This document shows positions 45,093-52,907 of a DNA stretch of 64,000 bases, one piece after another (positions within the stretch are counted from its first letter, which is position 1; each line of letters begins with the position of its first letter). The stretch is taken from positions 1 to 64,000 of the forward strand of contig NZ_JBGQOG010000013.1 in NCBI RefSeq assembly GCF_052113705.1, in the 5' to 3' direction. The stretch is from JBGQOG01 sp052113705 (GTDB taxonomy: Bacteria > Pseudomonadota > Alphaproteobacteria > Rhodobacterales > Rhodobacteraceae). Made by a program: the position numbers and the translations under genes. The notes below the pieces were generated by a model that was not told where the DNA came from, ran no database searches, and was given only the letters and a program-made list of their open reading frames with translations.

Positions 45093-45988
45093 GCTTCAGC
45101 GGTTCCCGCGCGGGGCCGGTTCAGGGCACGCAGCACAAAGATCAGCCCGATCAGCACCATGGGCACCGACAAGAGCTGCCCCATCGAGAGACCGAAATCG
45201 GCGCTGCCGATCACATGGCCCAACGGGTTTTCCGGGGTGATGAATTCGGCATCCGCCTGCCGGAACAGCTCGACAAACATCCGCGCCAGACCATAGCCGG
45301 TCAGGAACACCCCCAGCACCAGCCCCGGCCGGGTCAGCGCGCCGAACCGCACCAGCACCCACAGGATCAGCCCCAGCAGCAACCCCTCCAGCCCCGCCTC
45401 ATACAGCTGCGAGGGGTGGCGCGCGCAGAGCGTCAGCACGCCCGGGCAATCCTGCGCCGCCGCACCGGGGAAGATCACCCCCCAAGGCATGTCGGTCGGG
45501 CGGCCCCAGAGCTCGGCATTGATGAAATTGGCGATCCGGCCAAAGAACAGCCCGACCGGGGCCGCCAGCGCCAGCGCATCGGCCAGCGACCAGGCGTTGA
45601 TCTTGTGGCGGCGCGCGAACCAGAGCCCGGCCACCATGACCCCCAAAAAGCCGCCGTGGAAGGACATGCCGCCCTCCCAGACCTTCAGAATCTCAAGCGG
45701 ATGCGCGCTGTAATAGTCAAAACCGTAAAACAGCACGAAGCCCAGACGGCCCCCGAGGATCACCCCCAGAATGATCGCCGTCAGCAGGTCATCGACCTCT
45801 TCGGCGGCCATCGGCGCGGTGCCGCCCCAAAGTTTGGCCCGTCGCATCAGGGTGATGATGATGCGCCAGCCGAGCAAAAGCCCCGCGATATAGGCCAGCG
45901 CGTACCAGCGCAGCGAAAATTCATGGCCCAGCAGATGCAGGGTGAAAATCTCGGGGCGGATCTCCGGAAACGGGATGGCATTCAGCAT
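45089..45988 (-). CDS. lgt: Prolipoprotein diacylglyceryl transferase
   Basis: Inner-membrane enzyme that transfers diacylglyceryl from phosphatidylglycerol to the lipobox cysteine of prolipoproteins. 299 residues, multi-spanning. Family motifs: WYALAYIAGLLLGW near 30, GGRLGFVLFYG near 75, MSFHGGFLGVMVA (essential His) near 108 and FGRIANFINAELWGRPTD near 147. AAGAGG lies before the ATG at 45988. Start of a three-gene block with the MidA-like gene and pgeF. Confidence 0.97.
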   Translation of the reverse strand: MLNAIPFPEIRPEIFTLHLLGHEFSLRWYALAYIAGLLLGWRIIITLMRRAKLWGGTAPMAAEEVDDLLTAIILGVILGGRLGFVLFYGFDYYSAHPLEILKVWEGGMSFHGGFLGVMVAGLWFARRHKINAWSLADALALAAPVGLFFGRIANFINAELWGRPTDMPWGVIFPGAAAQDCPGVLTLCARHPSQLYEAGLEGLLLGLILWVLVRFGALTRPGLVLGVFLTGYGLARMFVELFRQADAEFITPENPLGHVIGSADFGLSMGQLLSVPMVLIGLIFVLRALNRPRAGTAEA

Positions 45989-46243
45989 GGGGCACCTCTT
46001 TGCTCCCGAAAGAACCTCTGAGCGGCGCGAAGTCAACCGCCGACTTTTCTCCTCGCAGAATGGTGTTTGTTGTCATCCGTTTGGCGCCGCAACGGCCATG
46101 CCGCACGGGCCGCGGCGGCCCCCGGCGCCGCCGCTTTTGCGGCCCGCGGCGGCGCAACATCACCTTGAGCTTTGGGGTCTCAGCGCCCATATAGGGAGAA
46201 ATCCCGACACTCACCCGGTGCCGCCGGGACAAGGAGAGCGCAA

Positions 46244-46492
46244 ATGCAATCGAACAATAAATTCTTCGATGAAATGTCCAAGCTGATGACCAATGCCATG
46301 GGGGTGGCGCAGGGCGCGAAATCCGAAGCCGAGACCGCGATGAAGTCCTGGATGGACCGCTGGCTGGCCGAGCGTGATTTCGTCACCCGCGAGGAATTCG
46401 ATGCCGTGCGCGCGATGGCGGTGAAAGCCCGCGAGGAAAACGCCGCCTTGCAGGCGCGTCTCGATGCTCTGGAAGCCGCGGCGCAGAAGTAA
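46244..46492 (+). CDS. ubiK: UbiK/BMFP-type ubiquinone biosynthesis accessory factor
   Basis: 82 residues from the ATG at 46244 behind AAGGAG. Typical BMFP layout: amphipathic N-terminal helix (MQSNNKFFDEMSKLMTNAMG) and a C-terminal coiled coil (FDAVRAMAVKAREENAALQA) with a final LDALE. In enterobacteria UbiK supports the late ubiquinone-synthesis enzymes and associates with membranes. It is divergent from lgt. Confidence 0.87.
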   Translation: MQSNNKFFDEMSKLMTNAMGVAQGAKSEAETAMKSWMDRWLAERDFVTREEFDAVRAMAVKAREENAALQARLDALEAAAQK

Positions 46493-46533
46493 CCCTGCGC
46501 GCCGCACCCCCTCGGGGATGACATGCCGGCCGG

Positions 46534-46570
46534 GGCTTGCTTCGTGCAAAATATCCCCGCCGGAGGCTCC
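46534..46570. repeat. Dispersed intergenic repeat copy (reverse orientation)
   Basis: cttgcttcgtgcaaaatatc followed by cccgccggaggctcc is the reverse complement of the copy at 51575 (cctccggcggggatatttt, then gaacgaagcaag). It lies just after ubiK. Confidence 0.7.
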
Positions 46571-46769
46571 GCCCGCGCCACCCGCACCGCGGCGGGGCCT
46601 GCATCACGCCCGTGCCGCCGCAAAAGCCCCCCAGGTCACCTTTCCGACTGCGGGCGAACAAGGCCCCGGGTCACAAGATGCAGGGCGCCCAAGTTTCAGG
46701 GCTCTCCGCGTTTCGGGCGCATAAGGCCCCGGGCTCCCGACACTTGGAACTCCCGACGCTTGGGGCGCC

Positions 46770-47093
46770 TCAGCGCATCAGCATCTGGCCGCGCAGGCGT
46801 CCATCGGTGTCGAACATCATCACCGTCGCCTGATCGGTGACCACCAGAATGAACCCCTGACCATAGGTGACGGCGGTGGCCTTGGCACCGGCAGGCAGGG
46901 TGATGGTGGCGGGCAAATTCGGGACCATCGGGCTGGAACTGCCGCCAAGGCGGATGACAAGCAGGCCGATGATCGCTATCAGGCCGACAATCATCGTTCC
47001 TGCCAGTACCGTGACGAGGGCTTTCAGGAACCGCAATTCGGGCAGAGGCTGTTCCTCGGCGTCGCCCGGCAGATCGAATTGGGGTTTCGCCAT
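46770..47093 (-). CDS. DUF6476-like small membrane protein
   Basis: 107 residues. The N-terminal ~25 residues are acidic/proline-rich and cytosolic, followed by one hydrophobic segment at ~27-50 (LVTVLAGTMIVGLIAIIGLL) and a small C-terminal beta-domain (GAKATAVTYGQGFILVVTDQ) that would be periplasmic. Similar proteins are common beside RluA genes in Rhodobacterales; the role is unknown. Its start codon shares the CATG at 47091-47094 with the divergent RluA gene. Confidence 0.75.
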   Translation of the reverse strand: MAKPQFDLPGDAEEQPLPELRFLKALVTVLAGTMIVGLIAIIGLLVIRLGGSSSPMVPNLPATITLPAGAKATAVTYGQGFILVVTDQATVMMFDTDGRLRGQMLMR

Positions 47094-48135
47094 GGAAAGC
47101 CGTATCCTTCATATCACCATTGGCGCCGATGCGCCTGAGCGTCTTGATAAGGCGCTTGCGCGCGAAGTGCCAGAGGAAGCCGCACTCTCCCGGTCGCGGC
47201 TCATGCGATTGATCGCAGAGGGTGCGGTCCGCTGCAAGGGCCTCGTAGTGACTGATCAGAAAGCGAAAGTTGCGGAAGGCGAGGTCTATGAGATCGCCAT
47301 CGGCGCGCCCGCCCCGGTAGAGACGGTGGCGCAGGACATCCCGCTGCAGGTGATCTGGGAAGATGAGGATCTGATCGTCATCGACAAGCCCGCGGGCCTT
47401 GTGGTGCATCCGGCCCCCGGCTCGCCGGATCAGACATTGGTCAATGCCCTGCTGCACCATTTCGGCGGCAATCTCTCGGGCGTGGGGGGCGAGGCGCGTC
47501 CCGGCATCGTGCACCGGATCGACAAGGATACTTCGGGCCTCCTCGTGGTGGCGAAATCCGACCGCGCGCATCACGGCCTTGCCGCGCAGTTTGAGGCGCA
47601 TTCGGTGCATCGCCACTATCTGGCGCTTTGCAATGGCGTGCCCGATGCCAATGACCCGCGTTTGCGCGGCTGCAAGGGCACCAATTTTGAAGCGGGCGGC
47701 GTGTTGAAAATCACCACCCAGCTCGCGCGCCACAAGACCGACCGGCAGCGGCAGGCGGTGTTGTTTCAGGGCGGGCGGCACGCGGTGACCCGCGCGCATG
47801 TGGTCGAAAGCTACGGCACACCGCCTGCCGCCGCGCTGATTGACTGCTGGCTCGAGACCGGCCGCACGCATCAGATCCGCGTGCATCTCGCGCATGTCGG
47901 GCATGGGCTGATCGGCGATCAGACCTATGGTGGCAAACGCAAGCTGGCGGTCAAGGCGGTGGGGGCCGAGGCCGCCGACGCCGTCGCCGCTTTCCCGCGT
48001 CAGGCCTTGCACGCGGCCACGCTCGGCTTTGAGCATCCGGTGACGGGGGAGGAGCTCTCGTTCACCTCACCTTTGCCCGAGGACATGCAGGCGTTGATCA
48101 CGCTCTTGCAGGCGGGAAACCCTGATCTGCGCTGA
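47092..48135 (+). CDS. RluA-family pseudouridine synthase
   Basis: 347 residues. An S4-like RNA-binding domain comes first (LDKALAREVPEEAALSRSRL), then the pseudouridine synthase core with the catalytic Asp144 in HRIDKDTSGLLVV. Also present are DKPAGLVVHPAPG, LAQ-type substrate loop segments and LETGRTHQIRVHLAHVGHGL. RluD-type enzymes modify helix 69 of 23S rRNA; RluD versus RluC or RluA cannot be decided here. The ATG overlaps the divergent DUF6476-like start. Confidence 0.92.
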   Translation: MESRILHITIGADAPERLDKALAREVPEEAALSRSRLMRLIAEGAVRCKGLVVTDQKAKVAEGEVYEIAIGAPAPVETVAQDIPLQVIWEDEDLIVIDKPAGLVVHPAPGSPDQTLVNALLHHFGGNLSGVGGEARPGIVHRIDKDTSGLLVVAKSDRAHHGLAAQFEAHSVHRHYLALCNGVPDANDPRLRGCKGTNFEAGGVLKITTQLARHKTDRQRQAVLFQGGRHAVTRAHVVESYGTPPAAALIDCWLETGRTHQIRVHLAHVGHGLIGDQTYGGKRKLAVKAVGAEAADAVAAFPRQALHAATLGFEHPVTGEELSFTSPLPEDMQALITLLQAGNPDLR

Positions 48136-48366
48136 TGCGCGGAACCCTTGTGCGAAATTGCAGCTTGCGTAACTGAACTATCTGGTTCACTTTCGGGTGA
48201 AGCGGCGGCTTTGTGCTGGCGTCAGGTCTTTGGAACCGTCACGCTCCAATCAGAGTTTTCTGAGTGAGCCTGCGACGCGACAGGGCCGGACGCTTGGACC
48301 GGGCGCTTGAAACCCGAAGCCGTTCTACCCATGTTGCGTCATCCTCGATCAGGGAGAGAGGACCGA

Positions 48367-49269
48367 ATGAGCACTACCTATACGAACCTTCCCGCCCCCA
48401 GCCCGGAACAGGGGCTGAACCGGTATCTGCAAGAAATCCGCAAGTTCCCGCTCCTCGAGCCGGAACAGGAATACATGCTGGCCAAACGCTGGGTCGACCA
48501 TCAGGACACCGGCGCCGCGCATCAGATGGTCACCAGCCACCTGCGCCTCGCGGCGAAGATCGCGATGGGCTACCGGGGCTACGGCCTGCCGCAGGCCGAA
48601 GTGATTTCCGAGGCCAATGTCGGTCTGATGCAGGCGGTGAAACGCTTTGATCCCGAGAAGGGCTTTCGCCTCGCGACCTATGCGATGTGGTGGATCCGCG
48701 CCAGCATTCAGGAATACATCCTGCGCAGCTGGAGTCTCGTGAAGCTCGGCACCACCTCGGCGCAGAAAAAGCTGTTCTTCAACCTGCGCAAGGCGAAATC
48801 CAAGATCGGCGCGCTGGAAGAGGGCGATCTGCGGCCCGAGAATGTTGCGAAAATCGCGCATGACCTGAACGTGACCGAAGCCGAAGTCATCTCGATGAAC
48901 CGCCGTCTGGCGGGGTCGGATGCCTCGCTGAACGCGCAGGTCGGCTCGTCGGATGGCGACAGCTCGACCCAGTGGCAGGACTGGCTGGAGGATGAGGGCG
49001 CCAACACCGCCGAAGCCTATGCCGAGGCCGATGAGCTGGACGCCCGCCGTGCGATGCTGGTCTCGGCGATGGATGTGCTGAACGAGCGCGAACGCGACAT
49101 TCTGATGGACCGTCGTCTGCGCGATGAGCCGGTGACGCTGGAAGATCTCTCGGCCCGGTTCGGCGTCAGCCGCGAGCGGATCCGCCAGATCGAAGTGCGC
49201 GCCTTTGAAAAACTGCAGGGCCGCATGCGCGAACTGGCCCGCGACAAAGGCATGGCGATCCCCGCCTGA
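48367..49269 (+). CDS. rpoH: RNA polymerase sigma factor RpoH (sigma-32)
   Basis: Heat-shock sigma factor. 300 residues starting MSTTYTNLPAPSPEQGLNRY. Region 2 is intact (TYAMWWIRASIQEYILRSWS, the -10 recognition/melting part), followed by the RpoH-specific box QKKLFFNLRKAKSK and region 4 with the helix-turn-helix near the end (FGVSRERIRQIEVRAFEKL). It resembles RpoH-I of Rhodobacter; a second rpoH paralogue is usual in this group. A match to its promoter type occurs before hsp20 at 35581. Confidence 0.96.
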   Translation: MSTTYTNLPAPSPEQGLNRYLQEIRKFPLLEPEQEYMLAKRWVDHQDTGAAHQMVTSHLRLAAKIAMGYRGYGLPQAEVISEANVGLMQAVKRFDPEKGFRLATYAMWWIRASIQEYILRSWSLVKLGTTSAQKKLFFNLRKAKSKIGALEEGDLRPENVAKIAHDLNVTEAEVISMNRRLAGSDASLNAQVGSSDGDSSTQWQDWLEDEGANTAEAYAEADELDARRAMLVSAMDVLNERERDILMDRRLRDEPVTLEDLSARFGVSRERIRQIEVRAFEKLQGRMRELARDKGMAIPA

Positions 49270-49406
49270 TCGCATCGCCGCGCCGGTTCGGGGGCTCCGT
49301 TTTTTGGGCCCCCGTGTTTGGGGCCCCCGTGCCTCGCTCCGCGCGTCGATCCCTCGCGCTGCTGGCCGCCGCTCCTCCGGCTCCGCTGCGCCAAGGTGAC
49401 CTCCCT

Positions 49407-49444
49407 GAATGCCCCCGTGATCGGCCACGATCGCGGGGGCATTC
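49407..49444 (+). terminator. Long perfect hairpin after rpoH
   Basis: GAATGCCCCCG / CGGGGGCATTC form an 11-bp perfect stem; after one mismatch the inner GATCG / CGATC adds five pairs around a GCCA loop. The following ATTCTTAT is only weakly T-rich. It sits 138 bases after rpoH, before the capsule-type gene. Confidence 0.6.
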
Positions 49445-49550
49445 TTATCGGCGCAGCCCCGGACCTGCCCGCCGTTTATCGCAGCGTTCCTGTGGCCTTG
49501 CGCGCAGAGGCAGGCTTGCCACGGCCCCCGCCGCCTTGCATCCTGCGGCC

Positions 49551-50507
49551 ATGAGCACCGCCGCCCTTCAATTCCACATGCCCGCGCATATGGCCGCCCC
49601 CGATGGCAGCCGTCTGCCCGAGTTTTACCGTAAACTCTGCGCCGGCTTCACCGCGCGCGGGGCCGAAGTGCGCATCCTGCACCGCGATCTGGCGGCGCTG
49701 GCCCGGCCACGCCAAAGCCAGGACTTTGATTTCGTGCACAATGGCCGCATCGCCCGCGACGGTCTCCTGAACACCGGCCTCGGCTATCTCTATCCGTTCT
49801 GGTACATGGACCCGCAGGGGATTTTCGCGGATTCCGCGCTTGCCGATGCCCGCTTCGACCCGGCGGCGCAACCGGCGGCCGAGGCCGAAGCCTTTGCCAA
49901 ACGCCTCTACCAGCGCTACGCGGCGGCGCGCAAAAGCCGCTATACCCAGCCCGAGGAAGTGACCGAAATCCCCGCGGGCTGCATTGCGGTTTTCCTGCAG
50001 GATCTGTCGGACCCGGTGGAGCGCGCGCGGCATATGGATGCCAAAGCCATGCTGAAAGCGGTGCTGGCCGATACCGGCGGGCGGCGGGTGGTGGTGAAAC
50101 CGCATCCGCGCAATCAGGGGCCCGAGACCTATCGGCTCGTGCGCTGGCTGGGCAAACATCACCCGCAGGTGCTGGTCAGTGGCGCCAATGTGCATGACAT
50201 TCTGGCGCGGGCGGCGCTCAGCGTCTCGATCAGCTCGGCGGTCTCGCTGGAGGGGATGATCCACCGCGTGCCGTCGGTGCTGTTCGGGCGCTCGGATTTC
50301 CATCATAATGCCTGCACCGTGGTGGTGCCCGGCGACTGGCCCGCCGCACGCGACCGGGCGCTGGGCGGCGAATGGCCGCATGCTGCTTTTTTGTGGTGGT
50401 TCTTGCACGAGCAGATGATCCGCTCGGGCAGTGACGACATGATGGATGTCGTCTTGGCGCGGATGGCGGCGCGGGGGGCGGATCTGGCCCTGCTGCGGTT
50501 GATTTGA
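49551..50507 (+). CDS. Capsule-type polysaccharide biosynthesis protein
   Basis: 318 residues from the ATG at 49551; no strong ribosome site precedes it. The C-terminal half resembles KpsS/LipB-type capsule synthesis and export proteins: VVVKPHPRNQGPETYRLVRW and SVSISSAVSLEGMIHRVPSV, then LFGRSDFHH. The N-terminal half (PEFYRKLCAGFTARGAEVRI) looks like a glycosyltransferase-B Rossmann domain. It stands alone without other capsule genes, so the substrate is unclear. It is followed by an oxidoreductase gene after 22 bases. Confidence 0.65.
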   Translation: MSTAALQFHMPAHMAAPDGSRLPEFYRKLCAGFTARGAEVRILHRDLAALARPRQSQDFDFVHNGRIARDGLLNTGLGYLYPFWYMDPQGIFADSALADARFDPAAQPAAEAEAFAKRLYQRYAAARKSRYTQPEEVTEIPAGCIAVFLQDLSDPVERARHMDAKAMLKAVLADTGGRRVVVKPHPRNQGPETYRLVRWLGKHHPQVLVSGANVHDILARAALSVSISSAVSLEGMIHRVPSVLFGRSDFHHNACTVVVPGDWPAARDRALGGEWPHAAFLWWFLHEQMIRSGSDDMMDVVLARMAARGADLALLRLI

Positions 50508-50529
50508 AGAACGGATTCGGGAGGATAGG

Positions 50530-51519
50530 ATGCATCAGAATGTGAACTGGGGGGTGCTGGGGGCGTCGAATTTTGCGCGCAACCTGATGGGGCCGGCGAT
50601 CCATGCGGCCAAGGGCGCGCGTCTGGCGGCGCTGGCGACCAGCAGTCTGGAAAAGGCCAAAGGGTTTCAGGCCTTTGCGCCGGATCTGAGCGTGCATCTG
50701 GATTATGATACCATGCTGGCCGATCCGGCGGTGGATGCGGTCTATATTCCGCTGCCAAACTCGATGCATGTGGAATGGTCGCTGAAGGCGCTGGCGGCGG
50801 GCAAACATGTGCTGACCGAAAAGCCGGTGGCGCTGACCGCGCCCGAGATCGACCAGCTGATCGCCGCCCGCGATGCCAGCGGCCTGCACATGGCCGAGGC
50901 CTATATGATCGTGCACCATCCGCAATGGCAGCGGGTGCGCGACTGGCTCTCGGCGGGCGAGATCGGCACGCTCCGGCATGTGGACACCGCCTTCAGCTTT
51001 GACAACCGCGCCGACACCGCCAACATCCGCAACCGCCCCGAGACCGGCGGCGGCGGCATCCGCGACATCGGCGTCTATGCCTATGGCTCGATCCGCTGGG
51101 CGACGGGGGCGGAACCCACCGAGATGAGCGCGCGGCTGAAGCGCGAGAACGGCATTGATACCTGGGCGCAGGTGGTGGGGCAGATGGCGGCGGCGCGGGT
51201 CGAGCCCTTCACCTTTTCCGCGATGACCTCGATGCGGCTGCCCAAGCGGCAGGAGGTGGTGTTTCAGGGCGACCGCGGGCTGATCCGGCTGACCGCCCCC
51301 TTCAACGCCAATGTCTTTGCCGAGGCGCAGGTGCATCTGCACCGGGTGGGCATGCCCGAGTTGACCGAGCGCTTTCCCGGCGTGGACCAATATGTGCATC
51401 AGGTCGAGGCCTTTGGCCGCACGGTGCGGGAGGGCGCGCCCTATGCCTGGACGCTGGAGCAGGCGCGCGGGACGCAAGAGATGATCGACCGGGTGTTTGC
51501 GGAAGCCGTGGAGATCTGA
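50530..51519 (+). CDS. Gfo/Idh/MocA family oxidoreductase
   Basis: 329 residues with an N-terminal NAD(P)-binding fold (NWGVLGASNFARNLMGPAI, glycine-rich loop) and the family signature GKHVLTEKPVALTAPEI near 95, including the conserved EKP lysine. The C-terminal half is the beta-sheet substrate domain (GGGGIRDIGVYAYGSIRWAT). Such enzymes act on sugars, inositol or related polyols. The ATG follows GGGAGGATAGG. Paired with the preceding capsule-type gene, which suggests sugar metabolism, but the substrate is unknown. Confidence 0.9.
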   Translation: MHQNVNWGVLGASNFARNLMGPAIHAAKGARLAALATSSLEKAKGFQAFAPDLSVHLDYDTMLADPAVDAVYIPLPNSMHVEWSLKALAAGKHVLTEKPVALTAPEIDQLIAARDASGLHMAEAYMIVHHPQWQRVRDWLSAGEIGTLRHVDTAFSFDNRADTANIRNRPETGGGGIRDIGVYAYGSIRWATGAEPTEMSARLKRENGIDTWAQVVGQMAAARVEPFTFSAMTSMRLPKRQEVVFQGDRGLIRLTAPFNANVFAEAQVHLHRVGMPELTERFPGVDQYVHQVEAFGRTVREGAPYAWTLEQARGTQEMIDRVFAEAVEI

Positions 51520-51571
51520 GCTGTGGATCCGGCGCCGCCTTTGCCCGGGGGTGTTCTGGGTGGCGGCGTCG

Positions 51572-51619
51572 GATGCCTCCGGCGGGGATATTTTGAACGA
51601 AGCAAGGGCAGGGGCGGCG
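51572..51619. repeat. Dispersed intergenic repeat copy
   Basis: gatgcctccggcggggatat then tttgaacgaagcaagggcag and gggcggcg. The core GGGGATATTTT and the tail aagcaagggcaggggcgg match the copy at 120-155, and its reverse complement lies at 46534. It is positioned between the oxidoreductase and the dipeptidase genes. Confidence 0.75.
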
Positions 51620-51639
51620 CGCGAGGGCCGTAGACGACG

Positions 51640-52815
51640 CTAATCCGGCAGGCTTTCGCGCAGGAAGCGCTGCATATTGCCGCCCATCACCTGGGCGATC
51701 TCGGTCCCGGTCAGGCCAAGGTCCATCAAGGCGCCGGTGAGGGCGGCGAGTTCCTCCACCCGCATTTCGGTTTCGACCGCGCCGTCATGGTCAGAGCCGA
51801 GCGCCACATGGTCGATGCCGACAAGGCGGATGGCGGCGAGGATGCTTTTGGCGATGCCATGCGGGGTGGCGTCGCAGGTGACATCGGCCCAGAAGCCGAT
51901 GCCGATCAGCCCGCCTTTGGCGGCAATCTCCTGCATCAGAGCATCGGGGAAATTGCGGGGGCTGGGGCAGGCGCTGTAGATGCCGGTATGGCTGACGATC
52001 GGGCGGGTGCCGGGCATCGCCAGCACGTCGCGCACCAGCGCCGGGCTGGCATGGGCAAGGTCGATGATCATCCGGCGCGCCTGCATCTCGGTGACCACGG
52101 CGCGGCCAAAATCGGTCAGCCCGCCGCCCGGGCCGTTTTCGCCATGCAGCGAGCCGCCAAGTTCATTGTCAAAGAAATGGGTGAGGCCGATGAGGCGGAA
52201 GCCTGCATCATAGAGCCGGGCGAGATTGCGGATGTCGCCCCGGAGCGGTTGTCCGCCCTCGGCGCCAAGAAGGCCGCCGATCAGCGGCTGGCCCGCGGCG
52301 CGGGCGGCAAGCACGGCGTCGAGATCCGCTTTGCTGCGCAGGATGCGGAGTTGGTCGGGATGCGCGCGGGCGGTGGCGTTCAGCCGCGCCGCCTGATCAA
52401 GCGCGCGTTCGGTCAGGTTGAACCATGTGCGCGGCGGGCGCAGTTGCGCGATGACGAGGGGGGTGATGTTGTCCGGCGCCCCGGCGCTGTTATGGCCGTA
52501 ATTCTGGCCGCGCGGGCTTTTGGTCACCGTGGTGAAAACCTGCAGCGCCACATTGCCATCGCGCAGGCGCGGCAGGTCGATCTGGCCGCGCCTGCTGCGC
52601 CGGGCGAGGTCGCGGTTCCAGAGCAGGGGGTCGGCGTGCAGATCGCCGATGGTCAGCCGCGCGTGCAGATCGGCCGCCTCGGGCGCGATTTTCCAGGGCT
52701 CATGCGGTTTGATGCGGTTTTGCGCGCGCTCGACCACGCCGGGGCCGAGGATGAACAGCGCCAGCGCCGCCACAAGCAGCACAAGCGCCAGCAGAATCAG
52801 CAGTTTGCGCAGCAT
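51640..52815 (-). CDS. Membrane dipeptidase, M19 family
   Basis: 391 residues from the ATG at 52815, starting with an uncleaved-looking membrane anchor (MLRKLLILLALVLLVAALAL). The M19 zinc ligands are present: IGDLHADPLLW (HxD near 60), GGLLGAEGGQPL (Glu) near 170, LIGLTHFFDNE, RPIVSHTGIYS and ALGSDHDGA near 338. Relatives cleave dipeptides such as those from glutathione breakdown. Probably anchored in the inner membrane facing the periplasm. Transcribed on the same strand downstream of pepF. Confidence 0.88.
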   Translation of the reverse strand: MLRKLLILLALVLLVAALALFILGPGVVERAQNRIKPHEPWKIAPEAADLHARLTIGDLHADPLLWNRDLARRSRRGQIDLPRLRDGNVALQVFTTVTKSPRGQNYGHNSAGAPDNITPLVIAQLRPPRTWFNLTERALDQAARLNATARAHPDQLRILRSKADLDAVLAARAAGQPLIGGLLGAEGGQPLRGDIRNLARLYDAGFRLIGLTHFFDNELGGSLHGENGPGGGLTDFGRAVVTEMQARRMIIDLAHASPALVRDVLAMPGTRPIVSHTGIYSACPSPRNFPDALMQEIAAKGGLIGIGFWADVTCDATPHGIAKSILAAIRLVGIDHVALGSDHDGAVETEMRVEELAALTGALMDLGLTGTEIAQVMGGNMQRFLRESLPD

Positions 52816-52907
52816 GATCGCCCTTTGCTCTTTCCCCGCCTTCAGTCTGGTCGCTGCGGGCGGGGGAGGCAAGAAAAACCGCCCCCCGAGGGGAGGGCGG
52901 CGGGGTC

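Noticed and set aside
48158..48184. Promoter before rpoH (TTGCAG ... TATCTG)
   Set aside because: The spacer is 15 bases and neither hexamer is close enough to be annotated; kept out.
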